From positions 806,001 through 870,000 of the forward strand of contig OZ242366.1 in assembly GCA_965208945.1 (NCBI GenBank): 64,000 nt of DNA, written 5' to 3'. The notes below the pieces were generated by a model that worked only from the letters and a program-made list of their open reading frames with translations, did no database searches and had not been told where the DNA came from. This stretch comes from JAPPLB01 sp965208945. GTDB lineage: Bacteria; Acidobacteriota; Terriglobia; Bryobacterales; UBA6623. Within the stretch, counting starts at the first letter, position 1. Each line of letters starts with the position of its first letter. Below are positions 1-8,215 of the stretch, piece by piece. A program made the position numbers and the translations under genes.

Positions 1-1168
1 ACGAAAAGGCCGGCAACCCGGTCACCTGCTGGCCCATGACCAGGGTGTGGATATTGTGCGTGCCTTCATAGGTCTTGACCGTTTCGAGATTCGCCATATG
101 ACGGAAAACAGGGTACTCATCCGTGATTCCGTTGGCGCCCAGCAGATCACGAGCCCTCCTCGCCACTTCGAGGGCCATCCAGGCGTTGTTCCGCTTCAGC
201 ATCGAAATATGAAAGAACTTGAGAAGACCCTTCGACTTCAGCCGGGCGGCGTGAAACGCCAGCAACTGCGCTTTGCTGATCTCAGTAACCATCCAAGCCA
301 ACTCGCTCTGCACAAGCTGGTGCGAGGCCAACGAACGGTCGCCGAACTGCTTCCGCAACAGCGTGTATTGCCGAGCCGTCTCATAGCAATCCATCGCAGC
401 GCCGATACACCCCCAGCCGATCCCGTAGCGCGCCTGCGACAGGCAAGCGAGCGCCGTTTTCAAACCCAGGGCTCCCGGCAGCGCATTCTCCGCGGGAATG
501 CGGCAATCCGTGAAGGCCAGGCTCGAAGTCACCGATGCCCTCATGGACCACTTGCCGTGAATGTCCGCCGTAGTGAATCCCGGCGTGCCCTTCTCGACAA
601 GAAAGCCCAGGATCTGTTCGTCCTCGCGAGCCCACACCAGCGCGATGTCCGCCAGCGTTCCGTTCGTGATCCACGTCTTTTCGCCGTTCAACACAAACGA
701 GCCGCCGTCACGAACCGCCTGAGTGCGCATTCCGGCCGGATTCGATCCAAAATCGGGTTCAGTCAGGCCGAAGCATCCGATCTTCCTGCCGGCCTGCAAC
801 TCCGGCAACCAGCGGTCTTTCTGCGCTCTGCTGCCGTATTCGAGGATCGGCCACATCACAAGCGCACTCTGTACAGACACGAAACTCCGGACCCCGCTGT
901 CGCCCCGCTCCAACTCCTGCATCAACAGGCCGTACTCGACATCCTCCATACCCGCGCAACCATATCCTTCAAGGTTTGCGCCGAGAAATCCCAACTCTCC
1001 CAGATCCGGAATCAAATCCACCGGAAAACGCGCTTCGCGGTAGCACTCTTTGATGACGGGCAGTATGCGTTCATCCACAAAATGCCGGGCCGTTCGGCGG
1101 ACGAGCTTCTCCTCCTCGGAGAGCAGACAGTCCAAGTCGATGAAGTCCACGCCTCGAAAGTAAAACAT
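1..1168 (-). CDS. gcdH: Glutaryl-CoA dehydrogenase (acyl-CoA dehydrogenase family), C-terminus cut by window edge
   Basis: FAD-dependent oxidation and decarboxylation of glutaryl-CoA to crotonyl-CoA in lysine, tryptophan or aromatic degradation (family knowledge). Reading the minus strand gives a continuous protein starting MFYFRGVDFIDLD, with the family signatures VRSFVSVQSALVM near residue 95, GCFGLTEPDFGSNP near 135, the WITNG motif, and TYEGTHNIHTLVMGQQVTG near the C-terminus. The last includes the glutamate that serves as catalytic base in this family. The ATG at 1168 gives the usual N-terminal length. Only a few C-terminal residues are missing at base 1. It stands alone on its strand, with a palindromic repeat 120 bp upstream. 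The alternative is a generic short-chain acyl-CoA dehydrogenase, but the N- and C-terminal motifs favour GcdH. Confidence 0.88.
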   Translation of the reverse strand, partial: MFYFRGVDFIDLDCLLSEEEKLVRRTARHFVDERILPVIKECYREARFPVDLIPDLGELGFLGANLEGYGCAGMEDVEYGLLMQELERGDSGVRSFVSVQSALVMWPILEYGSRAQKDRWLPELQAGRKIGCFGLTEPDFGSNPAGMRTQAVRDGGSFVLNGEKTWITNGTLADIALVWAREDEQILGFLVEKGTPGFTTADIHGKWSMRASVTSSLAFTDCRIPAENALPGALGLKTALACLSQARYGIGWGCIGAAMDCYETARQYTLLRKQFGDRSLASHQLVQSELAWMVTEISKAQLLAFHAARLKSKGLLKFFHISMLKRNNAWMALEVARRARDLLGANGITDEYPVFRHMANLETVKTYEGTHNIHTLVMGQQVTGLPAFS

Positions 1169-1292
1169 CAGGCCGGTACCGGGTTTGTAGAACTGACGAA
1201 CACTCCATCGTAGCGTCCCCTACGCAAATCCGACATTGGGCCCTCCCGCTGAACGGCAAACAAGCAACAGGTCTGTCGTTTTCAGCGGCTAA

Positions 1293-1469
1293 CCTGCATT
1301 TCTCACCACCCGACGGTCGAAGCACGCGATACGACCGCCAGGACTTCGTTGCGCTAGCTTGCCGTGCTCAACGTACTGTTCAAGTACGCCTGCGCGCGCC
1401 AAGCGGCTCGCGGCTCGTCCTGACAGCCCTCTCACCCACTTCGCCTCGCCACGTGGTGAGAAATGCAGG
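1293..1469 (+). repeat. Palindromic MITE-like element, type A, copy 1 (177 bp, CTAA duplication)
   Basis: Begins CCTGCATTTCTCACCAC and ends with its inverse GTGGTGAGAAATGCAGG. Both sides carry CTAA (1289-1292 and 1470-1473), a 4-bp target duplication of the form YTAR. The centre holds a small hairpin CGTACT-GTTCA-AGTACG at 1372-1388, and further arms pair (GACCGCCAGGAC with GTCCTGACAGCC), so the whole element can fold into one long hairpin. It lies upstream of gcdH. Confidence 0.9.
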
Positions 1470-1629
1470 CTAAGAAGTTCTACGAATTGCTGGCGCGCAT
1501 TCAGCCTCGATGATCTGGCTTTGCCGGAGGAAAGAAAAGTGGCGACAGGAGGCCGATAATCGGCTTCCAGCGCAACTGAACCTGTTCACGCAGGAAAACG
1601 AACCCCGAGGTCTCTTTCGGTAAGCGGAC

Positions 1630-3027
1630 TCAAGTGGTTGCCGTGTCCGCGGCAAGGGCGTTCTTCAGCGCGGTCTTCATGGCGTGTTCGCACTCGGGAA
1701 AGGCGACCCAACTGTAATGGTCGTTGTAGCCTTCAGCAGCATCCTTTGCGGAGGGGATGTAGCCAGGCGCACACTCACCGTATCCCATCACCATGACGAA
1801 GGAGTCGGGGCCTATTTCCTGAGCCCAGAGTTGATACTGGACGAATGATTCGGCCGGCATGAGAACGAGTTGGGCCGGGCCGAAATCGATGGCGGGCACG
1901 TCGATCGAATGACCGGCGTCATAGCGCTCGCGCCAGCTAAGCCCCAAGGCGGCCGTGAGGCGGGGGCGCGGCTCGGCCGCGCCGTCGGCGATGGTCTTGC
2001 GGTAGTCCTCGAGGCGGTAACCGGGCGATTGACGGGGCTCCATGCGCAGAGGAATGTTGCGGAACCCGGCGGCTTCGAGCGGCCGGGTCTCGGTTGCATC
2101 CCAGGCATCGGCCATGGCCTTGTGGAGGCGGTCGGCGAAGATCGGGCGGTTCGCCTTGCTGCCGTCGTTGTACTTGCCCACGGTGAGATCGCCGCTGCAA
2201 CCGGCGACGTAGATCTGCTTGACACCGGGCGTGTCCTGCTGCCGGCGGTGACGGGCCATGCCGACGAAGTCCGCCGAGATGTCGCCGTCGCCGTAATAGC
2301 TCATCGGATGAGTCGCATAGCAACTGAGCGCCGCCACGGCTTCTTCGCCGGACCAGAAGCTGATGGTCTTGACATAGGGGTCGACGAGGCCTTCGGGGAG
2401 CGCGCGGATGGCCGGATCGCGGGTCGTGCTGCCGCGGCCCCACGAAACCGTGCCTTCCTCGGTAACGTAGCGGCGGCTGGAAGCGAGTCGATCGGCCTTG
2501 GCTTGACCGAGGCCGATGCGGTCGATGGGCCGCCGGTCGGCGAGGCTTTCGCGAACCGCGGTCGCGACGCGCTCGATCATGCGGTCTTCGAATTCGACAT
2601 CGCAGAGCGCACCGGGTAGATCGTGCTTCTCGAAATAGCTCTGCGCAACACGGTCCGTGTAAGGAGCGTCGTGTTGGTGAAGGCAGGTGACCAGCACCCG
2701 CCCCTTGGCCGTGCCCGCGGCCGCGGCGAGTTTTGTGCGCCAGGCTTCGTAGGACTCGTTACGGATTTCACACCAGTCGACGGCGCAAAGAACGATGGGC
2801 TGCTCGGGACCGTGCAGGACAAAACCGTGCACGAACAGCGGGTCGACAATCGAGCGTGAAACGCGGTAGGCCAGCAAGGGGTGACCGGCGGCCGGCGGTG
2901 TGACGTCGGCTTGAAACAGAGACAACGAGAAAGCCGGCGCGTGCGGGCCTCCGCACGAGGGAAGCGCCAAGCCCGCCAAGGCTGTGGAAGAGAGAAAGTC
3001 GCGGCGTGTCGAGCGGTGGGTTGTCAT
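1630..3027 (-). CDS. Exported neutral/alkaline ceramidase-like protein
   Basis: About 465 residues. The N-terminus (MTTHRSTRRDFLSS) carries a twin-arginine signal followed by a hydrophobic stretch. The mature part opens with FQADVTPPAGHPLLA-like sequence, the entry motif of the neutral/non-lysosomal ceramidase superfamily. It contains HQHDAP (a likely zinc-site His pair), ATHPMSYYGDGDISADFVG near residue 240 and a C-terminal MGYGECAPGYIPS segment. Members in soil bacteria are often annotated as ceramidase without a proven lipid substrate, so substrate is unknown. The ATG at 3027 is chosen over an upstream one at 3057 because GAGG precedes it by 6 nt and it avoids overlap with the gene ending at 3036. 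It probably forms a minus-strand operon with that hydrolase (8 bp apart). Confidence 0.8.
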   Translation of the reverse strand: MTTHRSTRRDFLSSTALAGLALPSCGGPHAPAFSLSLFQADVTPPAAGHPLLAYRVSRSIVDPLFVHGFVLHGPEQPIVLCAVDWCEIRNESYEAWRTKLAAAAGTAKGRVLVTCLHQHDAPYTDRVAQSYFEKHDLPGALCDVEFEDRMIERVATAVRESLADRRPIDRIGLGQAKADRLASSRRYVTEEGTVSWGRGSTTRDPAIRALPEGLVDPYVKTISFWSGEEAVAALSCYATHPMSYYGDGDISADFVGMARHRRQQDTPGVKQIYVAGCSGDLTVGKYNDGSKANRPIFADRLHKAMADAWDATETRPLEAAGFRNIPLRMEPRQSPGYRLEDYRKTIADGAAEPRPRLTAALGLSWRERYDAGHSIDVPAIDFGPAQLVLMPAESFVQYQLWAQEIGPDSFVMVMGYGECAPGYIPSAKDAAEGYNDHYSWVAFPECEHAMKTALKNALAADTATT

Positions 3028-3035
3028 GGCCGTCC

Positions 3036-3704
3036 TCAGTGCTGGTTCGTGAGCCAATCGAGGATGTGTTCCATCAACTCTTCGGCTTGCGGGGTCTTGA
3101 AGATGTGCTGCGCGTGGGAGGAGCCGTCAAGGACGACCCATTTCTTGGGCTCGCTCGCTTGATCGAATTGCCGGCGGCGAGCCGCAAGATGGTCCCCTTC
3201 GGTCGCGATGAAGAGCTTGTCGCCTTGCATCGCGGCGGGATCATCGATGGGCGAGTGCGCCAGCAGGACGAGCCGGTCGATGGCGCCGGGTTCGGCTTCG
3301 ACAGCGGCTTGCGCCGCGGCGCCTCCGCCCATGCTGCCGCCGACAACCGAGACACGTTCACAGCCCGCCTCATCGAGGTACTTGACCGCGCCGAGGATGT
3401 CGAGGTGGAGAGCCCGCCCCAGGCTTCCCGGCCTGGAATCGCCGTAGCCCCGGAAATCGATCGCCAGAACTCGCAGGCCGGCCCGCGCGAGACGCGTTGC
3501 CTGCTCATGCCAGCTCTCTTTGTCGAAGACGGCTCCGTGGGCCAGCACGACCCCATGCGATCCCCCGCCATAGAGGTTGGCGTGGATTTTGCCGCCGTCG
3601 CTCGTGTCGAAGAAGACCTTGCGGAGAGCGACGTCGGCAGGTGAAGCGACCGCCGGCAGCACCGAGAAGAGCAGCACGAGCGCCAGCACGGACACGGAAG
3701 CCAT
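3036..3704 (-). CDS. Secreted alpha/beta hydrolase
   Basis: 222 residues. A signal peptide (ASVSVLALVLLFSVLPAVAS) is followed by an alpha/beta hydrolase core: VVLAHGAVFDKESW (oxyanion region), AIDFRGYGDS, the nucleophile elbow GGSMGGG, a late acid region and SSHAQHIF carrying the catalytic His. It is small for the family, like dienelactone-hydrolase-type or carboxylesterase-type members, and the substrate cannot be read. An in-frame ATG at 3797 would add about 31 residues (MTFTAVSVSCKRLVR...) ahead of the signal. I prefer 3704 because the signal peptide then sits at the N-terminus. First gene of the pair with the ceramidase-like gene. Confidence 0.8.
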   Translation of the reverse strand: MASVSVLALVLLFSVLPAVASPADVALRKVFFDTSDGGKIHANLYGGGSHGVVLAHGAVFDKESWHEQATRLARAGLRVLAIDFRGYGDSRPGSLGRALHLDILGAVKYLDEAGCERVSVVGGSMGGGAAAQAAVEAEPGAIDRLVLLAHSPIDDPAAMQGDKLFIATEGDHLAARRRQFDQASEPKKWVVLDGSSHAQHIFKTPQAEELMEHILDWLTNQH

Positions 3705-4337
3705 TTTAGGCCACGTGAAGACAGTTCTCGTAAAAAAGCCATGCAGGCAGCTCCGGACGAGCCGCTTGCACGAGACAGAAACCGCCGTGAACGTCATATA
3801 GAACGTTTCCCTTTCTCGGCATGGGTTCATGTAGGGGTTGCCGCTGCGGAAGCAGCCCGGAGGGCGGCGGGAGCGGCGGCTGACGGCGCGCGGACACCGG
3901 CTCCGGGGGCAATATGCCGCCCATGCCGCCCAATGCCGCACCACAACGCGCAGGAAAGCAGCGACCGGGCGGCGTGCACGGCGGTATGGGCGGGGGTTTC
4001 TGATTGTGCGTCCCTTGCGCACCCATGGCGACCCGAACGGCGATAAAGTTCGTGTCTCGTGATTCGCGAAAACCATGGTCGAGGGGTCTGGTTCGCTCCA
4101 GAAGAAATGTCTGGCGGCCGGTGAACGGGAAAGGCCGTGTCTCGTGAAAAACCTCACAGGCCGTGTTGCCAGTGCGGGGGACGGTCGCCGCCCATGCCGC
4201 CCCATGCCGCCCCATGCCGCGCCGCGCCGAGGACAAGTCGATCCAGGTGATTCCCGACATCCTGTCCTCATGCCAGGCCGCGGACGGAGCGGGGAAAAAA
4301 GACTGAAGGGCTTCAATACCCGAATGCAACGATTGCG

Positions 4338-4403
4338 CTTCGTGACTCGTGTGTCGTGACCCACACGCACTTCGCCTCTGCCCTTGACGAGAAATGCAGG
4401 CCC
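4338..4403 (+). repeat. Decayed right-end fragment of the palindromic repeat (type B)
   Basis: The heptamer block CTTCGTG-ACTCGTG-TGTCGTG is followed by ACCCACACGCACTTCGCC and GAGAAATGCAGG, matching the order at the right side of complete type-B copies. The rest of the element is missing or scrambled across 4030-4340. Confidence 0.6.
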
Positions 4404-4554
4404 GTTTTTTCTCCGCCCGTGTACGGATCATTCAAGTGGGAAAGATTCGGTCCAGCGTCAACGCCGCTTGATCCGGGGGGATGTTTCGCATCAGGTTTCC
4501 TGCTTCGCTCAGCAGGGGACCTTCTCCCATTGCGACGACACGAGCCGGGACCGC

Positions 4555-4588
4555 TTGACAGAACCGACCTTTTATGCTACAAAATGTA
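4555..4588 (+). promoter_or_regulatory. blaI promoter with overlapping BlaI-type operator
   Basis: TTGACA (4555-4560), a 17-bp spacer and TACAAA (4578-4583) form a good sigma-70-type promoter. The -10 overlaps the palindrome TACA-AAA-TGTA (4578-4588), the half-site pattern bound by BlaI/MecI repressors. The start codon of blaI is only 5 bp further, so the transcript would be leaderless or nearly so; no Shine-Dalgarno sequence precedes the ATG. Confidence 0.65.
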
Positions 4589-4593
4589 ACGTT

Positions 4594-4992
4594 ATGGGCC
4601 GTAACACCTGGAACGATCTCAGTGGACTCGAAGAGCTCGTGATGAGCCATGTGTGGTCCAGCGGTTCGGTGACCGCCGAGGACGTTCGGACCTCCCTGGC
4701 CGCTCGGCACCCGATGAAAGACTCCACCGTCCGGACGATCCTTCGACGCTTGGAGAGCAAAGGCTACTTGACGCACACCGTGGAGGGCCGCACGTACCTC
4801 TATCGTCCCCTCGATCCTGGTGAAAGCGTTGCTGCTCAAGCCGTCCGCAGGATCGTTGACCGATTCTGCAACGGTTCCATCGAGCAGCTCCTCATCGGGA
4901 TGGTCGACAACGACGTCATCGACGACAAGGAACTCGAAAGATTGGCCAGACGAATCGCGGCAACCCGCGAGACGAAGAGGAGAAAACCATGA
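4594..4992 (+). CDS. blaI: BlaI/MecI/CopY-family transcriptional repressor
   Basis: 132-residue winged-helix regulator. It has the family layout: DLSGLEELVMSHVWSSG, SVTAEDVRTSLA, then DSTVRTILRRLESKGYLTH (recognition helix) and the wing GRTYLYRPL, with a C-terminal dimerisation helix. The family is inactivated by cleavage triggered by a membrane M56 peptidase, encoded here by the next gene with an ATGA overlap. The adjacent operator predicts autorepression of the pair. An upstream in-frame ATG (4384) would run through the promoter and is rejected. Confidence 0.92.
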   Translation: MGRNTWNDLSGLEELVMSHVWSSGSVTAEDVRTSLAARHPMKDSTVRTILRRLESKGYLTHTVEGRTYLYRPLDPGESVAAQAVRRIVDRFCNGSIEQLLIGMVDNDVIDDKELERLARRIAATRETKRRKP

Positions 4993-6629
4993 TGGGCGCA
5001 ACCGCCATCGAATTCGGAATGGTCGTCTTTGACGTACTCTTACTGTCTTCCTTACGCGCAATGGCGCTCATCCTGCCTGTCTGGTTGGCTCTGTCGTTGA
5101 TGCGTCCGCGACGGCCGGCGCTAGAGCACGGAGTCTGGACAGCCGTGCTGTGCGGGATGCTCCTGTTGCCGGTGCTGGACTTATCCGGCAGGCTGCCGGA
5201 AATCTCCTCAAGTGTGATTGTCGAGACGACGCTTTCCGTCCCGGTGATGCCTGCATGGCCGGAAGCAGCCGTTTCCCCCATGACGACCGCTATCGGTTCT
5301 TCCGATAACTGGCGGGGTTTAGCGGGTCTGCTATCGCTCATGGTGACGTCGATTCTCCTCTTGCGATCCATGACTGCGTGGCGGCGCGTTCTTCAGTTGA
5401 TGGCCCGGGCAAATGCCATTGCCGAACCCGCTTCACAAGAGTTGCTACAGAGTTCGCTCCAAGCAGCCAAGCTCGGCCACGCACCCAAACTGGTGTCGAG
5501 CCCGGAGGTCGGGACACCGGTGGTGTTCGGATTCATCCGGCCTGTCATCATCCTGCCCGCTACATGGCCGGCATGGGGCAAGGAAAAGCTGCGCGCGGTG
5601 CTTTTACACGAACTGGCGCACATTGCTCGCCGGGACGGATGGATTCTGGCGGCGGCGGCTTTGAACGAGACCGTATTCTGGTTTCATCCGCTCGCCCGCC
5701 GGATCAACCGTCGCCTGAGGGCGCTGGCTGAGACGGCATGTGACGATCATGCCATCCTGGTTACGCGGGACCCTGAAGGATATGCCGAGATGTTGCTCGA
5801 AATCGCTGCGGATGGTCAGGAGGAAGGAGCGCTTCCGGCCGCAACGCCTGCGATGGCCCACAGTCCCCGCATATCTCGACGAATCGAACGGATCTTGCGA
5901 AAGCCGGGATTCCATTCCGGAATGTTGCGTGGAGCGGCACGACGGCGGCTGACCGCGGCAGGCTTGACCGCGGCCGTTCTGCTATCGCTTGTTTCGCCCA
6001 CACTCGGCCAATCGAGTGGGATCACTCTTTCCGGCTCCGTCCAGGACGCCAGCGGAGCACGGATCCCCGAGGCCATTGTTCTCATCGTGGACTCTGCCGG
6101 CGGCAACACCGAGGCGACCACCACGAGTGCGGACGGCTCCTACCGAATCCATGGTCTCGCGTCGGCACCCGCCTATCGAATCGAGGTGTACGCCAGGGGT
6201 TTCGCGACCTACGAGCAGCAGGTGGACCTCACTGTTGGCAAACACCTCGACATCACCCTGGAGGTCAGTCCCATCGAGGAGATGATCGTGGTTTCAGGAA
6301 GCAGGCCGGACGTTGAAGCCGGGACATTCACCATGTCGAGGCATCGAGTCGGCGGCAACGTCGAGAAGGCGAAGCTCATTCACCATGTGCCCCCGGTCTA
6401 CGACAAGGATGTCCAGCGAGAAGGAGTGGAAGGCACCGTGCTGCTCGAGGCGGTGATCAGCAAACAGGGAGAACCCATGGGCCTCAAGTCGATCAACACC
6501 CTCGTGGACCGGCGATTGGTTACAGCGGCCATGCAAGCAGTGAGGCAATGGCGATACAAACCCATGCTGTTGAACGGCCAACCCATCGAGGCTGCGACGA
6601 CGGTCAGGGTCGCGTTTCAGTTGCCATAG
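4989..6629 (+). CDS. BlaR1-like M56 metallopeptidase fused to carboxypeptidase-regulatory and TonB C-terminal domains
   Basis: 546 residues. Several N-terminal membrane segments precede the M56 zinc site HELAH at 207-211 (LLHELAHIARRDGW) and TACDDHAI downstream. A further membrane segment lies near 320-340 (GLTAAVLLSLVSPTLG). The periplasmic part is not a penicillin-binding sensor. It holds a carboxypeptidase-regulatory-like beta sandwich (about 345-425, GSVQDASGARIPEAIV) and a TonB C-terminal-like domain (about 455-546, VQREGVEGTVLLEAVISKQG, VRQWRYKP). Translationally coupled to blaI. Likely a membrane sensor-protease that clears BlaI; the signal is unknown. Confidence 0.87.
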   Translation: MMGATAIEFGMVVFDVLLLSSLRAMALILPVWLALSLMRPRRPALEHGVWTAVLCGMLLLPVLDLSGRLPEISSSVIVETTLSVPVMPAWPEAAVSPMTTAIGSSDNWRGLAGLLSLMVTSILLLRSMTAWRRVLQLMARANAIAEPASQELLQSSLQAAKLGHAPKLVSSPEVGTPVVFGFIRPVIILPATWPAWGKEKLRAVLLHELAHIARRDGWILAAAALNETVFWFHPLARRINRRLRALAETACDDHAILVTRDPEGYAEMLLEIAADGQEEGALPAATPAMAHSPRISRRIERILRKPGFHSGMLRGAARRRLTAAGLTAAVLLSLVSPTLGQSSGITLSGSVQDASGARIPEAIVLIVDSAGGNTEATTTSADGSYRIHGLASAPAYRIEVYARGFATYEQQVDLTVGKHLDITLEVSPIEEMIVVSGSRPDVEAGTFTMSRHRVGGNVEKAKLIHHVPPVYDKDVQREGVEGTVLLEAVISKQGEPMGLKSINTLVDRRLVTAAMQAVRQWRYKPMLLNGQPIEAATTVRVAFQLP

Positions 6630-6637
6630 GAGACTAG

Positions 6638-6814
6638 CCTGCTTATCTCACCACGCGACGGTCGAAGCACACGATAGAAAGGCCGTGTTTCGTGTTTCGT
6701 GACTCGTGATTCGTGAAAAACCTTAAAGGCCATGTTGCTTGCGCCCAGCGGCTCGCGCCTCGTCCTAACGGCCCTCTCGCGCACTTCACTTCGCCGCGTG
6801 GTGAGATAAGCAGG
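6638..6814 (+). repeat. Palindromic MITE-like element, type B, copy 2 (177 bp)
   Basis: Ends are CCTGCTTATCTCACCAC and GTGGTGAGATAAGCAGG, so the TT/AA change of the usual ends occurs on both arms (compensated). Flanks are CTAG (6634-6637) and CTAT (6815-6818). The middle is type B: GGCCGTG followed by four heptamers (TTTCGTG, TTTCGTG, ACTCGTG, ATTCGTG), then AAAAACCTTAAAGGCC. The right arm is shared with type A. Confidence 0.88.
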
Positions 6815-6933
6815 CTATTGGCGAGAAGCTCCCGGCTCCGATACTGCGAGCTCAGGATCATCGGGCACTGCCATTTCCAGGAAGACGGCGGACCATCCTC
6901 ATCACTTCGGGCAGTCTGTTACGATAGGCTCTC

Positions 6934-7329
6934 ATGGCGGAGCAGGAGACTCCCAAGATCCCTGACCGGCTTTTTTTTCGCATCGGGGATGTGAGTCAGC
7001 TTACCGGCATCGAGGCTTACGTTCTGCGGTTCTGGGAAGGAGAGTTCCCCGCTCTCTCCCCGAAGAAGACCTCGAGCGGGCAACGCCAGTATCGCCGCAA
7101 AGACGTAGAAACGGTGTTCGAGATCAAGCGCCTGCTCTACGACGAGGGCTACACGATCGCCGGGGCCCGCAAAGCGATGCGAGGCCGACCGAAGCAGAAG
7201 AACGCCGCCGAGAGCGACGAGCAGTCTGATCAGCTTTTTCCCTCCCCGCAAGCCACCGCCGCTTCTCCGGACCTGACCGGCATCAAGCAAGAGTTGCGAG
7301 AGATCCTGGCCCTCCTGAACAAACGCTGA
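6934..7329 (+). CDS. MerR-family transcriptional regulator
   Basis: 131 residues. The N-terminal winged helix has the MerR signature FRIGDVSQLTGIEAYVLRFWEGEFP, then SGQRQYRRKDVETVFEIKRLLYDEGYTIAGARKAM. There is no long effector domain, only a polar tail ending in a short helix (IKQELREILALLNK). Small MerR proteins of this type sit next to surE in other phyla, including Deltaproteobacteria, and surE follows 13 bp downstream here, suggesting one transcript. Target and effector unknown. TAGG lies 7 nt before the ATG. Confidence 0.85.
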   Translation: MAEQETPKIPDRLFFRIGDVSQLTGIEAYVLRFWEGEFPALSPKKTSSGQRQYRRKDVETVFEIKRLLYDEGYTIAGARKAMRGRPKQKNAAESDEQSDQLFPSPQATAASPDLTGIKQELREILALLNKR

Positions 7330-7342
7330 GCCAACCTTCCCG

Positions 7343-8098
7343 ATGGTCCGCATTCTGCTGACAAACGACGATGGTGTCGGCGCGCTCGGGTTGCAGGTCC
7401 TGGAGGAAGCGCTCGCCGACGTGGGGGAGATTCACGTCGCCGCTCCGTTGAATGAGCAGAGCGGCACGAGCCGGTCCATCACCTTGCGACGGCCCCTGCG
7501 ATTTGAAAAGAAGGGCGTCCGGCGTTACGCCGTGGAAGGTACTCCGGCGGACACGGTGATGATGGCGGTGAACCAAATCCTGGACTTCCGACCGGATCTG
7601 GTGGTGTCCGGAATCAATGCCGGATCGAACCTCGGCGAGAACATCTATTACTCGGGCACCGTAGCGGCAGCGGCGGAAGCGGCCAAATACGGCATTCCGG
7701 CGATTGCCCTTTCGGTGAACGCACGCAAGAGCATCGATTATTCGCAGGCTGCCGAGCTGGCTCCGAGTATCGCCTTACAGGCGTTGGAAACGGGGATGCC
7801 TGCCGGGGTCGCCCTCAACGTGAACGTCCCTCATCCCTGGAATGAGGGAATCGAGATTACGCGCCAGAGCCGGAAGATTTCACGAAAACTGATGATCGAG
7901 GTGCTTGACCCTCACGGCAGGCCGTATTACTGGATGCATGAGGAAGTGCCGTTGGCCGATGCCGAGCCTGGCAGCGACTACGCGGCGATCCGCGACGGCA
8001 AGGTTTCGATTACGCCGATCCGGTTCGACCATACCGAGGAGATGTTGATCGAGCCGTTGCGGCAATCCTGGGAGAGGATCATGGCCGCTGATTTGTAA
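7343..8098 (+). CDS. surE: 5'/3'-nucleotidase SurE
   Basis: 251 residues, normal family length. SurE hydrolyses nucleoside monophosphates and short polyphosphates and is linked to stationary-phase survival (family knowledge). Visible motifs: ILLTNDDGVGALGL at the N-terminus with the metal-binding Asp pair, APLNEQSGTSRSIT, VSGINAGSNLGENIYYSGTVAAA, and the C-terminal swap arm with SDYAAIRDGKVSITPI. Follows merR in the same direction and converges on the S9 peptidase gene. Confidence 0.95.
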   Translation: MVRILLTNDDGVGALGLQVLEEALADVGEIHVAAPLNEQSGTSRSITLRRPLRFEKKGVRRYAVEGTPADTVMMAVNQILDFRPDLVVSGINAGSNLGENIYYSGTVAAAAEAAKYGIPAIALSVNARKSIDYSQAAELAPSIALQALETGMPAGVALNVNVPHPWNEGIEITRQSRKISRKLMIEVLDPHGRPYYWMHEEVPLADAEPGSDYAAIRDGKVSITPIRFDHTEEMLIEPLRQSWERIMAADL

Positions 8099-8215
8099 CG
8101 GCTGGAAAGTTGTGTGCGTCAAGTTCTGCAAAAAGGGTTGAGATCCAAATGTGTCCTCGGTTTGCTTAAAAGTTGATGACGTTGACAGCGAAGAGGGAGC
8201 CCAGAGGGTAGATGA

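Larger units (their letters stand above)
3705..4593. other. Repeat-rich non-coding stretch with short-period arrays and decayed repeat fragments
   Basis: No credible gene in about 890 bp. Two arrays of the unit CCCATGCCGC (around 3911-3941 and 4184-4230) and an inverted counterpart (GGCGGTATGGGCGGG near 3978) can form hairpins. Pieces of the type-B palindromic repeat are recognisable: heptamers of the NNTCGTG type at about 4047-4070, 4138-4175 (GGCCGTGTCTCGTGAAAAACC) and 4338-4360. A right-hand end (CACTTCGCC...GAGAAATGCAGG) follows at 4369-4403. Long open frames here are not protein-like. Confidence 0.6.

Noticed and set aside
47..1213. 388-codon plus-strand open frame
   Set aside because: Antisense to glutaryl-CoA dehydrogenase; no domain character, while the minus strand gives a full family protein.
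1359..1470. Small recurrent peptide (MPCSTYCSSTPARAKRL...) in many repeats
   Set aside because: Comes from reading the palindromic element on the plus strand; no separate start signals, and indels in some copies break it.
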